A stretch of DNA of 64,000 nt. Source: Lysobacterales bacterium (GTDB taxonomy: Bacteria > Pseudomonadota > Gammaproteobacteria > Xanthomonadales > SZUA-38). Each line of letters begins with the position of its first letter. The stretch's first letter is position 1. The translations under genes and the position numbers were made by a program. The stretch lies in the NCBI GenBank assembly GCA_030065125.1, contig JASJDM010000002.1:62001-126000 (forward strand), written 5' to 3'. Positions 32,472-41,669 of the stretch are shown one piece after another. The notes under the pieces were generated by a model. It saw nothing but the letters and a program-made list of their open reading frames with translations. It was not told the origin of the DNA and ran no database searches.

Positions 32472-35400
32472 GGCCCGTGGGCGCTTCCCCGGCTGCAGGC
32501 GATGGCCAGGTCGATCTGAGAGCTTGGGTAAGCCAGGTCAGCAGTCCCCGTCGCCAGGCTCACCCAGTTGTCCTCGGGCCCCAGCGGCACATTGCCGCCC
32601 TGGTTGACCACGAAGCGGCTCTGGTTTTCGCTGTTGCGGATGGCACAGGCCCGGTCCAGCAGGCTGGCCGGGTCGAAGAACCCGGACGGCAGGGTCTGCA
32701 GGCTGCCGCTGAGGTCGGTTTCGCCGGCCGCGATGCGGATCTCCCCGTCGATGTTGCGTTCCGAACTGGCTGTCACCGAGCTGTCGGCCGAGCGAATGAA
32801 CTGGTCCGACTCCAGGTCGATGTTGCCGCCGGGCCCGCCAAAGGCATTGGCACTGATGACGCTACGGTCCATGATCATGAACGGTGGTCCGGAGATGGTG
32901 ATGTTGCCGCCGCCGCCCTCACCGGTTCCCACCGCCGTGGTGATCTCGGTCAGGGTCAGGTTCAGATCACCGACGGTGGTGATGTCAATATCCCCACCGT
33001 CCGCTGAAACCGCCTCGGTACTGATCTGGGTTGAGGAGGCAGTCAGGCTGCCCCGGGCGTTGACCTGGATGCCGCCGGCATCGCCGGCACCGGTGCTGCG
33101 GGCCGATATGCGAGCCCGGGTCAGGTTCAGGTCAGCCGCGTTGACCGACACGTTGCCGCCACGGCCCGCGCCACCGGTAGCGGCAGTGATGTCGCTGTTG
33201 AGGATATCAGCGTTGTTGCCCGAGATGAAAACGCTGCCGCCGGTGCCGCTGCCGCCGGTGACCTCGGCTGTCACCACGGCGCTGTCCATTGCGATGTCAC
33301 CGCCGGCCTGCAGGGACACATTGCCGCCTGAGCCGGTCGTGGCCGAACTGGATATCACACCGCCGGTGACGTCCATATCGCCGGTGGTATTGACGGCGAC
33401 GCTGCCAGCATCGCCAGCGGCGTTACCCTGGGCACTGATGCGAGAGCCAAAGTCCATCACCAGCTGGTCGGCGTTGACCTCGATATCGCCGGCGCTGCCC
33501 GGGCCGGAGCTGTTGGTAGTGATGTCAGCACCGACATTCATGGTGAGGTTGCCGCCCGCGATGTTGACCGTCACCTCGCCACCATCGCCGCCGCTGAAGG
33601 TGCTGGCATCCAGGCTGGACCGTTCCATGGTCAGGCTTTGCGCGTTCACCGTCACCGAACCACCACGGCCGTCGCCAAAGGTCGCGGCCTGAACCCGGCC
33701 GTTGTCGGTCATGGTGATGTTGTTGCCGGTTATCATGACATTGCCGCCGTCCTGTTCGCCCGCCAGCACCGTGGCCGATACGCTGGTCACCGACATGTCG
33801 ATGTCGCCGCCGGCGGAGATGACAATCTCGCCGCCCCTGCCCAGGTTGGCCTCGGAGGAGATTTCGGCATACAGCAGGTCGATGTTGCCGGTCGCGTTCA
33901 ACTCAACGTTGCCCGCGTTGCCGGTGCCGGTGGCCCGGGTGGAAATCGGCGACAGGGTGCGCAAGCTGTCGACGGTGATGTCCCGGGCCGAGATACGGAT
34001 CCGGCCGGCGTCGCCGGCACCGCCGGATTCCGAGGTGACGCCCTGGCCCAGAAGATCTCTCAGCAGGAAGTCGCCGCCGGCCTCGATGGTGATGTCGCCG
34101 GCATTCCGGTTACCGGCAGAGACACTGGTTGAGACCGTCGACGACTGCACCGTCACGTCCCCCGGGGCCTTGAAGGTGATGGATCCCCCCTGGCCGGTCA
34201 CCGAGGTTGAACTGACGATTGAGCCCGACACGCCCAGGACGCCACCGGAGGTTACGGCGATCGAACCGCCCGTGCCGGACTCGGAGGAGGTAGTGACTTC
34301 GCTGACGCCTATGCTGACGTCACCGCCGGCGGTGAGCGCAATGGAGCCGCCCTGGCCCGCTTCCGCCGACGAACTGATTTCGGCGCCGGACACGTCGATG
34401 TTGCCGGAGGCCGTTACGGAAATACTGCCGGCATTGGCATCGCCGGTGCCGCTGGCGGTCAGCCTGTCCACCGACACGTACGCTGCACTGATCTCAATGC
34501 TGCCGCCCTGGCCGCTGCCTTCGGCCGTTGTGCTGAAGCGCCCGCCGACAACATCGGACTGGCTGTCAATCACGATGGATCCGCCATTTCCGCCACCGTT
34601 GGCATTGGATGACACTGCGGCTCGGTCATCGAGTACCAGTCGATTGGCGTCCAGGATGATTTCACCGCCGTCGCCGGACCCGCTGGTATTGGCTTCGATG
34701 GAGCCTCCCCGAATCTCCAGTCGGCCAGTGGAAAGCGAGAGGTCACCGCCGTCACCGGCGCCACCGAGCACCGTCGCCGACACCGTGGTGTTGTCCAGCT
34801 CGATCAGGTCGAGCGCTGCCAGCGCTATGGAACCGCCTTCCCCCTGGTTGGCCTGGGTCGATATCTGGCTGTCCATGGCAGCGAGCAGTGCACCGCCATC
34901 CACTGAAATCTGGCCGGCATCACCCAGACCCGTGGCCGTGGCGGAGATCGTGGTGCCGATGGTGACCACGCCGCCGCCGGGGGCCGCGGCGATGTCGATG
35001 GATCCGCCCTGCCCGTCGTTGGACTCGGTGGTCACGGACGAATCGGTCAAGCTCACCAGGGAGCCATCCGACAACCGGATTGACCCGGCGTTACCCGTGC
35101 CCAGGGCGGTTGCCGAAATCTCCGAGTCGGTCGCTACCAACACGTCGGCGGCGATCTGGATGTCCCCGGCGGCGCCGTCACCCCGGGTCACGGTGGTCAC
35201 CTGGCTGCCATTCAGTTCCACCTGGCCGGCAGGGGCCTTGCCGGCGATGCCGCCCGGGCCCTGGATGATCACGGTGCCGGCGTCGCCGGTCCCGCCCGTT
35301 TCTGCTGTCACGGTACTGTTGACCGCCGTAAACAACGGCGTGGTGATGACAATCCGGCCGCCGTCGCCGTCACCGCCATCCACCGATGCCGACACCGTGG

Positions 35401-37621
35401 CGCTGTTGAGCTGGACCGATGATCCGCCGTCCAGGGTGACATCGCCACCATCGGCGGTGCTGGCCGAAGACGCTATAACGCTGTCGTTCACCAGAAGATC
35501 CCCAGTGGCGGACGCGCTGACCGCACCCGCATTTCCGCTGCCCCGGCTGCTGGTCGTCACCGAGGACTGGCCGTTGATACTGATATTGTCGCCGCTGACC
35601 GTCACGCTGCCGCCATCACCGGCGCCGCCGGTGGAAGCGCTGACCAAGGCCGAGTCCATGGAAATATTGGGGGCATACAACGTCACGGTGCCGCCCTGCC
35701 GCGCGCCGCCATCCACCGCCGCGGTGATTTCGGAGTCGGTGAGGTCCATGGCTGATCCAGCGCTTAGACTCACATCTCCACCCCGGGAAACCCGCGCCGC
35801 CGAGGTCACCGTGGCGCCGTTGACCGCCAGATCGGTGCCCGCCGTCAGCGTCACCGTTCCCGCGTTGCCGCTGCCGAGGGCACGTGAGGAGATTTCCGCG
35901 CCCGAGGCCACCAGCACCTGATCGCCGGAGATATTGACATTACCGCCTCGTCCGCCGCCGGAAGAAGCCGTAGTGACCCGGGTACCGTCACCCTGGATCG
36001 TGACCTGGCCACCAGCGTTGATGGCGACCGAGCCACCGGCACCATTGCCGTCGGTGGCGCTGGTCACCTGGGCCCCGCTGTCGGCGGTGAAGCTGTCGGC
36101 ATTGATGATGATGCTTCCCGCATCACCATCGGAGCCGGTCTCGGCGGAAATCCTGGCGTCCACGGCCACCCGCACCGAGTCAGCGTTGATCTGGATCTGG
36201 CCGCCATCACCGGCGCCGTCGGTCTGGGTGGTGATCAGCGAGCCCACGTCGCGAATGAACAGGTCCCCGGTGGCAATACTGATGGAGCCTCCATCACCGG
36301 TGCTGCCGCTGAAGGTCGAGGTATCGATGGTGCCTTCGTCGGTCAGGGTCAGCGAGTTGGACTGGACCGAGATGTCGCCGGCGTCACCGTCACCCAGAGC
36401 CACGGAGCGAATGGAGGATTGTCCGTACATCCGCATGTCACCGTCGGCGCGGACCGTGATGTTGCCGCCGCGGCCGCTGCGGAAGGAGTTGGAGAACACC
36501 TTGCCGCGTTGATTCATGACGATGTTGCCGGTGGCCTCCATCAGGACGTCACCGGCGTTGCCGGAACCCTGGGACTCAGTGGTAATGGAGGTGTTGTCCA
36601 GGACAAACAGGTCACCAGCTCTGATGACCACGTCACCTGCCCGGCCGGTCCCGAAAAACGTCGAGGACAGCACCTTGGTGTCGCCCAGGAGCCGGGCATC
36701 ACCGGTGACTTCGATGACGGTCCGGCCGGAATCTCCATCACTGAAGGAAACTGAGTTGAAAAATCCGTTGTTGGATACCAACCGTCCCCCCCTCACCGTG
36801 ATGTCACCCGCTCGACTGCCGGATGTCGATGAGCCGCTGACGTCCAGGTTACCGGTCAGACGCAGGCGGGAGGTATCGCGATTGATCACCACATTGCCCA
36901 GAGCATCAAAATCGTCGGTGGTGATGCTGGCACCGGGCCCCGGGAAAAGTGCCTCGCCGCTGGATGCCGTGGAAACCAGTTGGACGTGACCGCTGGGCGC
37001 AACCAACCGGGCATCGTCCAGCAGGATATTGCCTCCCACCACTGCAAAATCCGATCGCTCGGGAACCTCCAGCACGGCGGAGCGCAGCGTAATCGAGCCA
37101 AAGTTACCGTCATCCAGGAAGCCGAATGACGCCACCGGCGCCGCGGTCAGGGTCGAAGCTGTCGCGCTGGTTGCGCTGAATCTCGTGCGGTCCGCGAAGC
37201 GCAGGTAATCGGCCGAACTCAGGTAAACCGAGCCCTGGACATCCAGCGACGAGTTTTCGCCGAACACCCAGCCTGCCGGGTTGATCAGCCAGAGGCTGAC
37301 CGAGCCGGGCGTCTGGGTCCTGATAGTCCCGTCGACGTTGGAGACCCGGCCACCGGTGACCCGGGCAATTATATTGTCCAGCAGGCTGCTGCTCTGAAAG
37401 GTAGCACTCTCGCCCGCGCGCAGCCCGAACTCGGAAAAACTGTGGAACAGGTTGCCGCCTACCTGGGACCCACGCGAGGGATCGATCAGGTAAGCAGGTC
37501 CGCTGAGGGCGCCCGGTGTACCGAGTGAGCCGTCGAAAACCACCTGGGCACCACTGCCGGGCGCCCAGGCCAGTGCACCCGCCAGCGCCAGTCGGGGCCC
37601 AAGGGCTGCCCGAATCCCCAT
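32468..37621 (-). CDS. TpsA-type filamentous haemagglutinin-like exoprotein
   Basis: A ~1717-residue two-partner secretion substrate. A signal peptide (RLALAGALAWAPGSGAQ) is followed by the TPS domain (residues ~25-270) with AYLIDPSRGSQVGGNLFHSF and the NPxG-type motif LWLINPAGWVFG. From ~275 to ~1640 it is a long right-handed beta-helix of Gly/Ser/Asp-rich coils (recurring GDAGDI, GGSIxI, GGNV). The end (CAIRNSENQSRFVVNQGGNVP, split over its two halves) is like that of other TpsA-type surface proteins. ATG 37621 starts just before the signal peptide; a TTG at 37657 would give a 12-residue extension. First gene of the long minus-strand set; its pore TpsB is 15 kb downstream. Confidence 0.88.
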   Translation of the reverse strand: MGIRAALGPRLALAGALAWAPGSGAQVVFDGSLGTPGALSGPAYLIDPSRGSQVGGNLFHSFSEFGLRAGESATFQSSSLLDNIIARVTGGRVSNVDGTIRTQTPGSVSLWLINPAGWVFGENSSLDVQGSVYLSSADYLRFADRTRFSATSATASTLTAAPVASFGFLDDGNFGSITLRSAVLEVPERSDFAVVGGNILLDDARLVAPSGHVQLVSTASSGEALFPGPGASITTDDFDALGNVVINRDTSRLRLTGNLDVSGSSTSGSRAGDITVRGGRLVSNNGFFNSVSFSDGDSGRTVIEVTGDARLLGDTKVLSSTFFGTGRAGDVVIRAGDLFVLDNTSITTESQGSGNAGDVLMEATGNIVMNQRGKVFSNSFRSGRGGNITVRADGDMRMYGQSSIRSVALGDGDAGDISVQSNSLTLTDEGTIDTSTFSGSTGDGGSISIATGDLFIRDVGSLITTQTDGAGDGGQIQINADSVRVAVDARISAETGSDGDAGSIIINADSFTADSGAQVTSATDGNGAGGSVAINAGGQVTIQGDGTRVTTASSGGGRGGNVNISGDQVLVASGAEISSRALGSGNAGTVTLTAGTDLAVNGATVTSAARVSRGGDVSLSAGSAMDLTDSEITAAVDGGARQGGTVTLYAPNISMDSALVSASTGGAGDGGSVTVSGDNISINGQSSVTTSSRGSGNAGAVSASATGDLLVNDSVIASSASTADGGDVTLDGGSSVQLNSATVSASVDGGDGDGGRIVITTPLFTAVNSTVTAETGGTGDAGTVIIQGPGGIAGKAPAGQVELNGSQVTTVTRGDGAAGDIQIAADVLVATDSEISATALGTGNAGSIRLSDGSLVSLTDSSVTTESNDGQGGSIDIAAAPGGGVVTIGTTISATATGLGDAGQISVDGGALLAAMDSQISTQANQGEGGSIALAALDLIELDNTTVSATVLGGAGDGGDLSLSTGRLEIRGGSIEANTSGSGDGGEIILDANRLVLDDRAAVSSNANGGGNGGSIVIDSQSDVVGGRFSTTAEGSGQGGSIEISAAYVSVDRLTASGTGDANAGSISVTASGNIDVSGAEISSSAEAGQGGSIALTAGGDVSIGVSEVTTSSESGTGGSIAVTSGGVLGVSGSIVSSTSVTGQGGSITFKAPGDVTVQSSTVSTSVSAGNRNAGDITIEAGGDFLLRDLLGQGVTSESGGAGDAGRIRISARDITVDSLRTLSPISTRATGTGNAGNVELNATGNIDLLYAEISSEANLGRGGEIVISAGGDIDMSVTSVSATVLAGEQDGGNVMITGNNITMTDNGRVQAATFGDGRGGSVTVNAQSLTMERSSLDASTFSGGDGGEVTVNIAGGNLTMNVGADITTNSSGPGSAGDIEVNADQLVMDFGSRISAQGNAAGDAGSVAVNTTGDMDVTGGVISSSATTGSGGNVSLQAGGDIAMDSAVVTAEVTGGSGTGGSVFISGNNADILNSDITAATGGAGRGGNVSVNAADLNLTRARISARSTGAGDAGGIQVNARGSLTASSTQISTEAVSADGGDIDITTVGDLNLTLTEITTAVGTGEGGGGNITISGPPFMIMDRSVISANAFGGPGGNIDLESDQFIRSADSSVTASSERNIDGEIRIAAGETDLSGSLQTLPSGFFDPASLLDRACAIRNSENQSRFVVNQGGNVPLGPEDNWVSLATGTADLAYPSSQIDLAIACSRGSAHGP

Positions 37622-37831
37622 CAGATTTCGCTGAATGTTTGCTTTCCCCAAGGCCAATCCCCGGCTTTCTTGAACAGCATGACGGGTCTCGCGGGAAGTG
37701 TGCTTCCCGAATCTCCCAAACCCCCGTCAGAAGTCGTCGCGACCTTCTGTGAGACTAGCACATTTGACTGGTGCTGACGGTTCCGCACTACTAGTATTAA
37801 GGACGTCTTTTCACTCCGGGGTGGAGACTGA
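37622..37831. promoter_or_regulatory. Divergent intergenic region between tpsA and the CHAT gene
   Basis: A 210-bp space between divergent genes. It must hold the promoters of both. For the plus strand a weak CTGACG (37777 region)-N15-TATTAA pair and an RBS-like GGGTGGAGA before the CHAT ATG are visible. I do not see a strong consensus promoter. Confidence 0.35.
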
Positions 37832-39970
37832 ATGGGGAAAGTTGGACTGACCGCATTGGCTGCGTTGCTGACGCCTGCGCTGAGCGTGGCCAGCGCCGCC
37901 TCAGGTGACCAGCTGATGAGGGAGGGCCGGTTTCCCGAAGCCGCCGCTGCCTACGAGGTGTGTATTGACGCGGCCAATCAAAACGGCCGAGCCGACCATG
38001 CGGCCCGCTGCCTGCTGGGACAGGGTGCCGCGCGCATCCTGTCCGGGGAGCTGAGCCTGGCGGAAACCAACCTCAACCAGGCCCTGCAGCTGTCCCGGCA
38101 ACAGGGAGATGTTCCAGGCCAGCGATCCGCGTTGCTTGCCCGGGGCAAACTGGCCACCTACCAGGCTCGGTTCAACCAGGCGGACGAACGATTCGACGAA
38201 GCCCTCGCTTTGGCTGGAGACAGTCCCTACGACCAGACCCGGGCGTGGCTGGGCAAAGCCGAAAACGCCGTGGAACGCCTGGACCGACCGGGCTTCCGAG
38301 CCTACCTGGCAGAGGCCCATGCAGGGTCCCGGGAAATCACCGACGGCGCGACCCGCAGGCCACTGCAGCTGGCCGCGGGCGAGGTGGCCCTGCGTTCCAA
38401 TGCCCGCATGAAGCTGGCCAACCGCGACCTGAACTCCATTACCCGGAGTCTGGCGGAGACCCTGGATGATGCCGGTCAGGCGGGGGACAACCGGACCGTA
38501 TCTCACGCCAGCGGCCTGCTGGGGGAATTTTATCTGCTGGCAGAACGGGGGACGGACGCACTGCGGCTGGCAAGGGTGGCCACATTCCAGGCTCAGCAGC
38601 TGGAGTCACCGGAACTGGCCTACCGCTGGGAATGGCTGCTGGGTCGCAGTCTGCGCGCCAGCGGCCAGTGGGACGAAGCGGCCATTGCCATGGAGCGCGC
38701 CCTGGTGGAATTGAGCGGCATACGCAGCGGCCTGCTGACCGGCATTCGGGGTCGCCGCCAGCCATTCCGCGAGCTGGTTGGGCCGCTGTTCCAGGACCAT
38801 GCCGACGTCCTGCTGACCCAGGCGTCCACCGCTCCGCCTCCCCGGGCCCAGGCCCTGAGAAACCGCGCCCGCAACGTCATCGAGGCCTTCAAGAGCGCCG
38901 AACTGGAAGACTATTTTCTGGACGAGTGCGTGGTGGACCTGCGGCAGAAAGAGGTTGCGCTGGACCAGCTGGACCCCGGCACGGCGGTGCTGTATCCGAT
39001 TCTTCTGAAGGACCGAACTGAGCTGTTGCTCAGTATTGGCGATACCATTCACCAGTTCACTGTCCAGGCCACCGACGAGCAGATCGCCCGCATGGCGGTA
39101 CAGTTTCGGCGGGCACTGGAGCGACGCAACTCACACCGTTACAAGATGCAGGCTTCGCGCCTGTATGACTGGCTGCTGCGGCCGGCCGAGGATCTGCTGG
39201 CGGACGCCGGCATCGATACCCTGGTGTTCGTGCCCGACGGCGCCCTGCGCAATGTGCCTCTGGCCGCCTTCTACGATGGCCGGCAGTTCGTCATCGAGAA
39301 ATTTGCCGTGGCCACCACGCCTGGGCTCAACCTTACCGACCCCAGACCGATACCCCGGGACGACACGCGCTTCCTGGTCAATGGGCTGACCGAAGCGGTC
39401 CAGGGTTTTCCGGCGCTGCCCTCGGTGGAGGCGGAACTGGAATCCCTGGAGAGCCTGTTTGCCGCTGATGCCATTACCCTGCTGAAGAACCAGTCCTTCC
39501 TGGTGAGCAATATCGAGCAGGAAATCACCCAGCGACCCTATAACGTGGTGCATTTTGCCTCCCACGGCGAGTTTCAGGCCGACGTCAGCGAGTCCTTTCT
39601 GCTGACCTACAACGAGCGGCTCACCATGGACCAGCTGGACGATTTCATGCAGCTCAGACGGTTCAGCGACGATCCGGTGGAACTGCTGACCCTGTCGGCC
39701 TGCAAAACCGCGGCCGGCGACGACCGGGCGGCCCTGGGACTGGCCGGTATTGCCATCCGGGCCGGCGCGCGCAGCGCCATGGGCACCCTGTGGTACATCA
39801 ACGACCGGGCCACCTCTGAACTGATCACCGATTTCTACGGCCATCTGCGTGATCCCGGAAACTCCAAGGCCAGGGCACTGCAGCTGGCCCAACTGGAGAT
39901 GTTCTCGGACCGCCGTTACGCCCACCCCGGCTACTGGGCCCCCTTCCTGCTGATTGGAAACTGGCTGTGA
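37832..39970 (+). CDS. Secreted TPR-CHAT caspase-like protease
   Basis: A 712-residue protein with a signal peptide (VGLTALAALLTPALSVASAA). Residues ~25-350 are TPR-like helical repeats (GRFPEAAAAYEVCIDAAN; LSLAETNLNQALQLSRQ). The CHAT domain (~420-712) has the dyad His in VVHFASHGEF (about 578) and Cys in LLTLSACKTAAGDDRAALG (about 624). CHAT proteases belong to the caspase/gingipain clan and are often near TpsA-type exoproteins, especially in cyanobacteria. A GGTGGAGA site precedes the ATG. Its TGA overlaps the GTG of the DUF928-like gene (GTGA). Unlike CHAT proteins of immune loci it carries a signal peptide, so an envelope substrate is likelier than an intracellular one. Confidence 0.88.
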   Translation: MGKVGLTALAALLTPALSVASAASGDQLMREGRFPEAAAAYEVCIDAANQNGRADHAARCLLGQGAARILSGELSLAETNLNQALQLSRQQGDVPGQRSALLARGKLATYQARFNQADERFDEALALAGDSPYDQTRAWLGKAENAVERLDRPGFRAYLAEAHAGSREITDGATRRPLQLAAGEVALRSNARMKLANRDLNSITRSLAETLDDAGQAGDNRTVSHASGLLGEFYLLAERGTDALRLARVATFQAQQLESPELAYRWEWLLGRSLRASGQWDEAAIAMERALVELSGIRSGLLTGIRGRRQPFRELVGPLFQDHADVLLTQASTAPPPRAQALRNRARNVIEAFKSAELEDYFLDECVVDLRQKEVALDQLDPGTAVLYPILLKDRTELLLSIGDTIHQFTVQATDEQIARMAVQFRRALERRNSHRYKMQASRLYDWLLRPAEDLLADAGIDTLVFVPDGALRNVPLAAFYDGRQFVIEKFAVATTPGLNLTDPRPIPRDDTRFLVNGLTEAVQGFPALPSVEAELESLESLFAADAITLLKNQSFLVSNIEQEITQRPYNVVHFASHGEFQADVSESFLLTYNERLTMDQLDDFMQLRRFSDDPVELLTLSACKTAAGDDRAALGLAGIAIRAGARSAMGTLWYINDRATSELITDFYGHLRDPGNSKARALQLAQLEMFSDRRYAHPGYWAPFLLIGNWL

Positions 39971-40584
39971 GCCGGATTTTTCCGCTGCTGCTGCCCGGAC
40001 TCCTGCTGCTGTCCGCCAGCGCACTGGCCCAGGGCATCCGCTTCGAGCCACACGACGCCACGGCGCCGGAAGCCACCGTGGCCGGCAGCATTCGCGGCGC
40101 CGAGGGTAACCTGGAGGTCACCGTGCTGGCGCCACCCAGGCTGGCCGCCACTGCCATGGACGCGCCGGTGCTGTACTGGCACGCCTCAGGCCCCATCAGC
40201 GACCCGGTGGAACTGGTGCTGGTGGAGGAAGGCGGCGTTGATCCGCTGGTCGAACTGCGGGTGGAAACGCCGCTGGAGCGCGGCATTCACCGGTTTGTCC
40301 TGCCGCCAGACACCCGGCTCAAGCCGGGCACCTTTTACCAGTGGTCAGTTTCGGTGATACCTGATCCAGACGCCCGCTCCAACGATGTTTTCTCCAGCGC
40401 CCTGTTGCAGAGGGTCCCGTCGACCGGGGCACCCTCCAGCGGGGCCCAGGCAGCCCGTGAGCTGGCCGGCGCCGGGCTCTGGTATGACACACTCATGGCC
40501 CTGCGGCAGGCCAAGGACGACCCTGAAACCGCGCGGCTGTGGCGGGAACTCATGGAACAGGCAGGACTCCAGGCGGTCCTGTAA
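39967..40584 (+). CDS. DUF928-like secreted protein
   Basis: A 205-residue protein with a signal peptide (IFPLLLPGLLLLSASALAQG). The body has APVLYWHASGPISDPVELV, RGIHRFVLPPDTRLKPGTFY and QWSVSVIPDPDARSNDVF, matching the DUF928 pattern known from cyanobacteria beside CHAT and TpsA-type genes. The C-terminal helical segment (ARELAGAGLWYDTLMALRQ) is also family-like. GTG start overlaps the CHAT stop, so the two are translationally coupled. Function unknown. Confidence 0.72.
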   Translation: MSRIFPLLLPGLLLLSASALAQGIRFEPHDATAPEATVAGSIRGAEGNLEVTVLAPPRLAATAMDAPVLYWHASGPISDPVELVLVEEGGVDPLVELRVETPLERGIHRFVLPPDTRLKPGTFYQWSVSVIPDPDARSNDVFSSALLQRVPSTGAPSSGAQAARELAGAGLWYDTLMALRQAKDDPETARLWRELMEQAGLQAVL

Positions 40585-40614
40585 GGCGTATTGAATTCGA
40601 CAGGAGGATTCAGC

Positions 40615-41166
40615 ATGAAAAACCAATGGTTGATCAGCCTCATGGCAGTGGCACTGAGCTGGTCCGTGGGCACCGCAGCCCAGGAATCAAAGTATGACCT
40701 GACCAGCATGGACAACGATGCGCCCAGCAGGGACGACATCATCAAGGCGCTGACCCCCAAGCCGCCGCTGGTATCGCGCAGCCTCGACGGCGAGCCACCG
40801 CCCCCGATGAAGCTGCGGGCCATACCCCTGCGCATCCAGTTCGAGCTGGACTCCTATGAATTGACCGACAAGGCCCAGGAAACCCTGAACAACCTGGGCG
40901 CGGCCCTGATGTCGGACGCCCTGTCCACCTACCGATTTCGGATTGAAGGCCACACCGATGCCTCGGGGCAGGAGGCCTACAACATGGACCTGTCCAAGCG
41001 CCGCGCCGACGGCGTGCGCAACTATCTGATCAGCATCTTCGAAATGGAATCCGAGCGTCTGGAAAGCGTCGGCCGGGGCGAAGGATCCCTGCTGAATCCG
41101 GACAATCCCAACTCGGCGGAAAACCGGGTGGTGCTGATTGTGAATCTGGGTCCGGGGGAAGGCTGA
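40615..41166 (+). CDS. OmpA-like peptidoglycan-binding protein
   Basis: A 183-residue envelope protein. Signal peptide LISLMAVALSWSVGTAA; then a short Pro-rich linker and an OmpA_C domain (~70-180) with RIQFELDSYELTDKAQETL, the peptidoglycan-binding GHTDASGQEAYNMDLSKRRA and the C-terminal NPDNPNSAENRVVLIV. ATG 40615 is preceded by AGGAGG at good spacing; a TTG 24 bp upstream is rejected. It carries no Cys lipobox and no barrel, so it is a soluble periplasmic protein tethering to the cell wall. Third gene after CHAT and DUF928. Confidence 0.9.
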   Translation: MKNQWLISLMAVALSWSVGTAAQESKYDLTSMDNDAPSRDDIIKALTPKPPLVSRSLDGEPPPPMKLRAIPLRIQFELDSYELTDKAQETLNNLGAALMSDALSTYRFRIEGHTDASGQEAYNMDLSKRRADGVRNYLISIFEMESERLESVGRGEGSLLNPDNPNSAENRVVLIVNLGPGEG

Positions 41167-41254
41167 ATGTTGGTTTTTACCCAAGATCGCACATCCCGAA
41201 GTGGGCGTCTCGCAGTCCTTTAGGACCGTCCAGGCCTTACCCGTAGACACATAC

Positions 41255-41333
41255 TGCGACTTGGGGTCGTGATTGGAAAATGCGATTTCCCAATCACTCA
41301 CGGCCTCCGGCCGTTGGCACATCCGTGTGCCAA
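41255..41333 (-). repeat. Dispersed multi-hairpin repeat, copy A
   Basis: Reverse orientation relative to the array at 63.5-63.8 kb. It contains the same three modules: TGGCACACGGATGTGCCA hairpin, CGGCCGGAGGCCG mini-hairpin and GTGATTGGGAAAT / ATTTTCCAATCAC hairpin, followed by the arm GACCCCAAGTCGCA. Nearly identical over ~70 bp to copy D (63749-63816). Confidence 0.9.
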
Positions 41334-41406
41334 TGGGCTTCGATGAGATTCTTTGGGCTGCTCGAAGGGTAGACAACCGGCGAAGTGTAGCGAGCCTCGA
41401 TAACGA

Positions 41407-41494
41407 GAACGCGAAGCGTTCGTTCACCAGGCCGAAGGCCGTTCACCAGCGCCCGCAGGGCGCGTTCACCAGCTCGCGTAGCGAGCGTTCACCG
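41407..41494. repeat. Array of four GNA-loop mini-hairpins separated by GTTCACCA
   Basis: Four perfect hairpins with 4-6 bp stems and three-base loops: GAACGC-GAA-GCGTTC (41407-41421), GGCC-GAA-GGCC (41430-41440), GCGCCC-GCA-GGGCGC (41449-41463) and GCTCGC-GTA-GCGAGC (41472-41486). Each is followed by GTTCACCA(G). Stems differ while loop type and spacer are constant. No ORF explains it. Confidence 0.9.
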
Positions 41495-41669
41495 TGTCCC
41501 AGCCCCACTTCCGGCACATGCTCTGGAGACGACCAGCGGTTACCTTATTAGCCAGGTTGCCCGGCACGGCAGCCTGAACCAGGAAACCGGCTCGAGCGCT
41601 GTTCCCGTGCGCGATCAGGAATTCTGGAAACGCAGACTCTATCCCTGTTCCGTCCCCCTCGGAACCCCG
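41495..41669. other. Unassigned non-coding stretch before a terminator
   Basis: Follows the mini-hairpin array and runs into the terminator at 41670. It contains short complementary stretches (e.g. GGTTGCCCGGCACGGCAGCC) but no recognised RNA family and no credible ORF. A small RNA ending at that terminator is possible. Confidence 0.3.

Noticed and set aside
33702..35921. A 739-codon Pro/Ser/Thr-rich open frame on the plus strand
   Set aside because: It is antisense to the repetitive TpsA beta-helix; the repeats of the real gene are mirrored as PPSP runs.
37832..39970. CHAT protease considered as part of an intracellular immune system such as a gasdermin or Craspase-like defence
   Set aside because: It has a signal peptide and neighbours are envelope proteins; no gasdermin or CRISPR gene is present.
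41407..41494. Looks at first like a CRISPR array (regular GTTCACCA spacing)
   Set aside because: The conserved pieces are only 8-9 bases and the variable pieces are palindromes, not spacers; no cas genes are seen.
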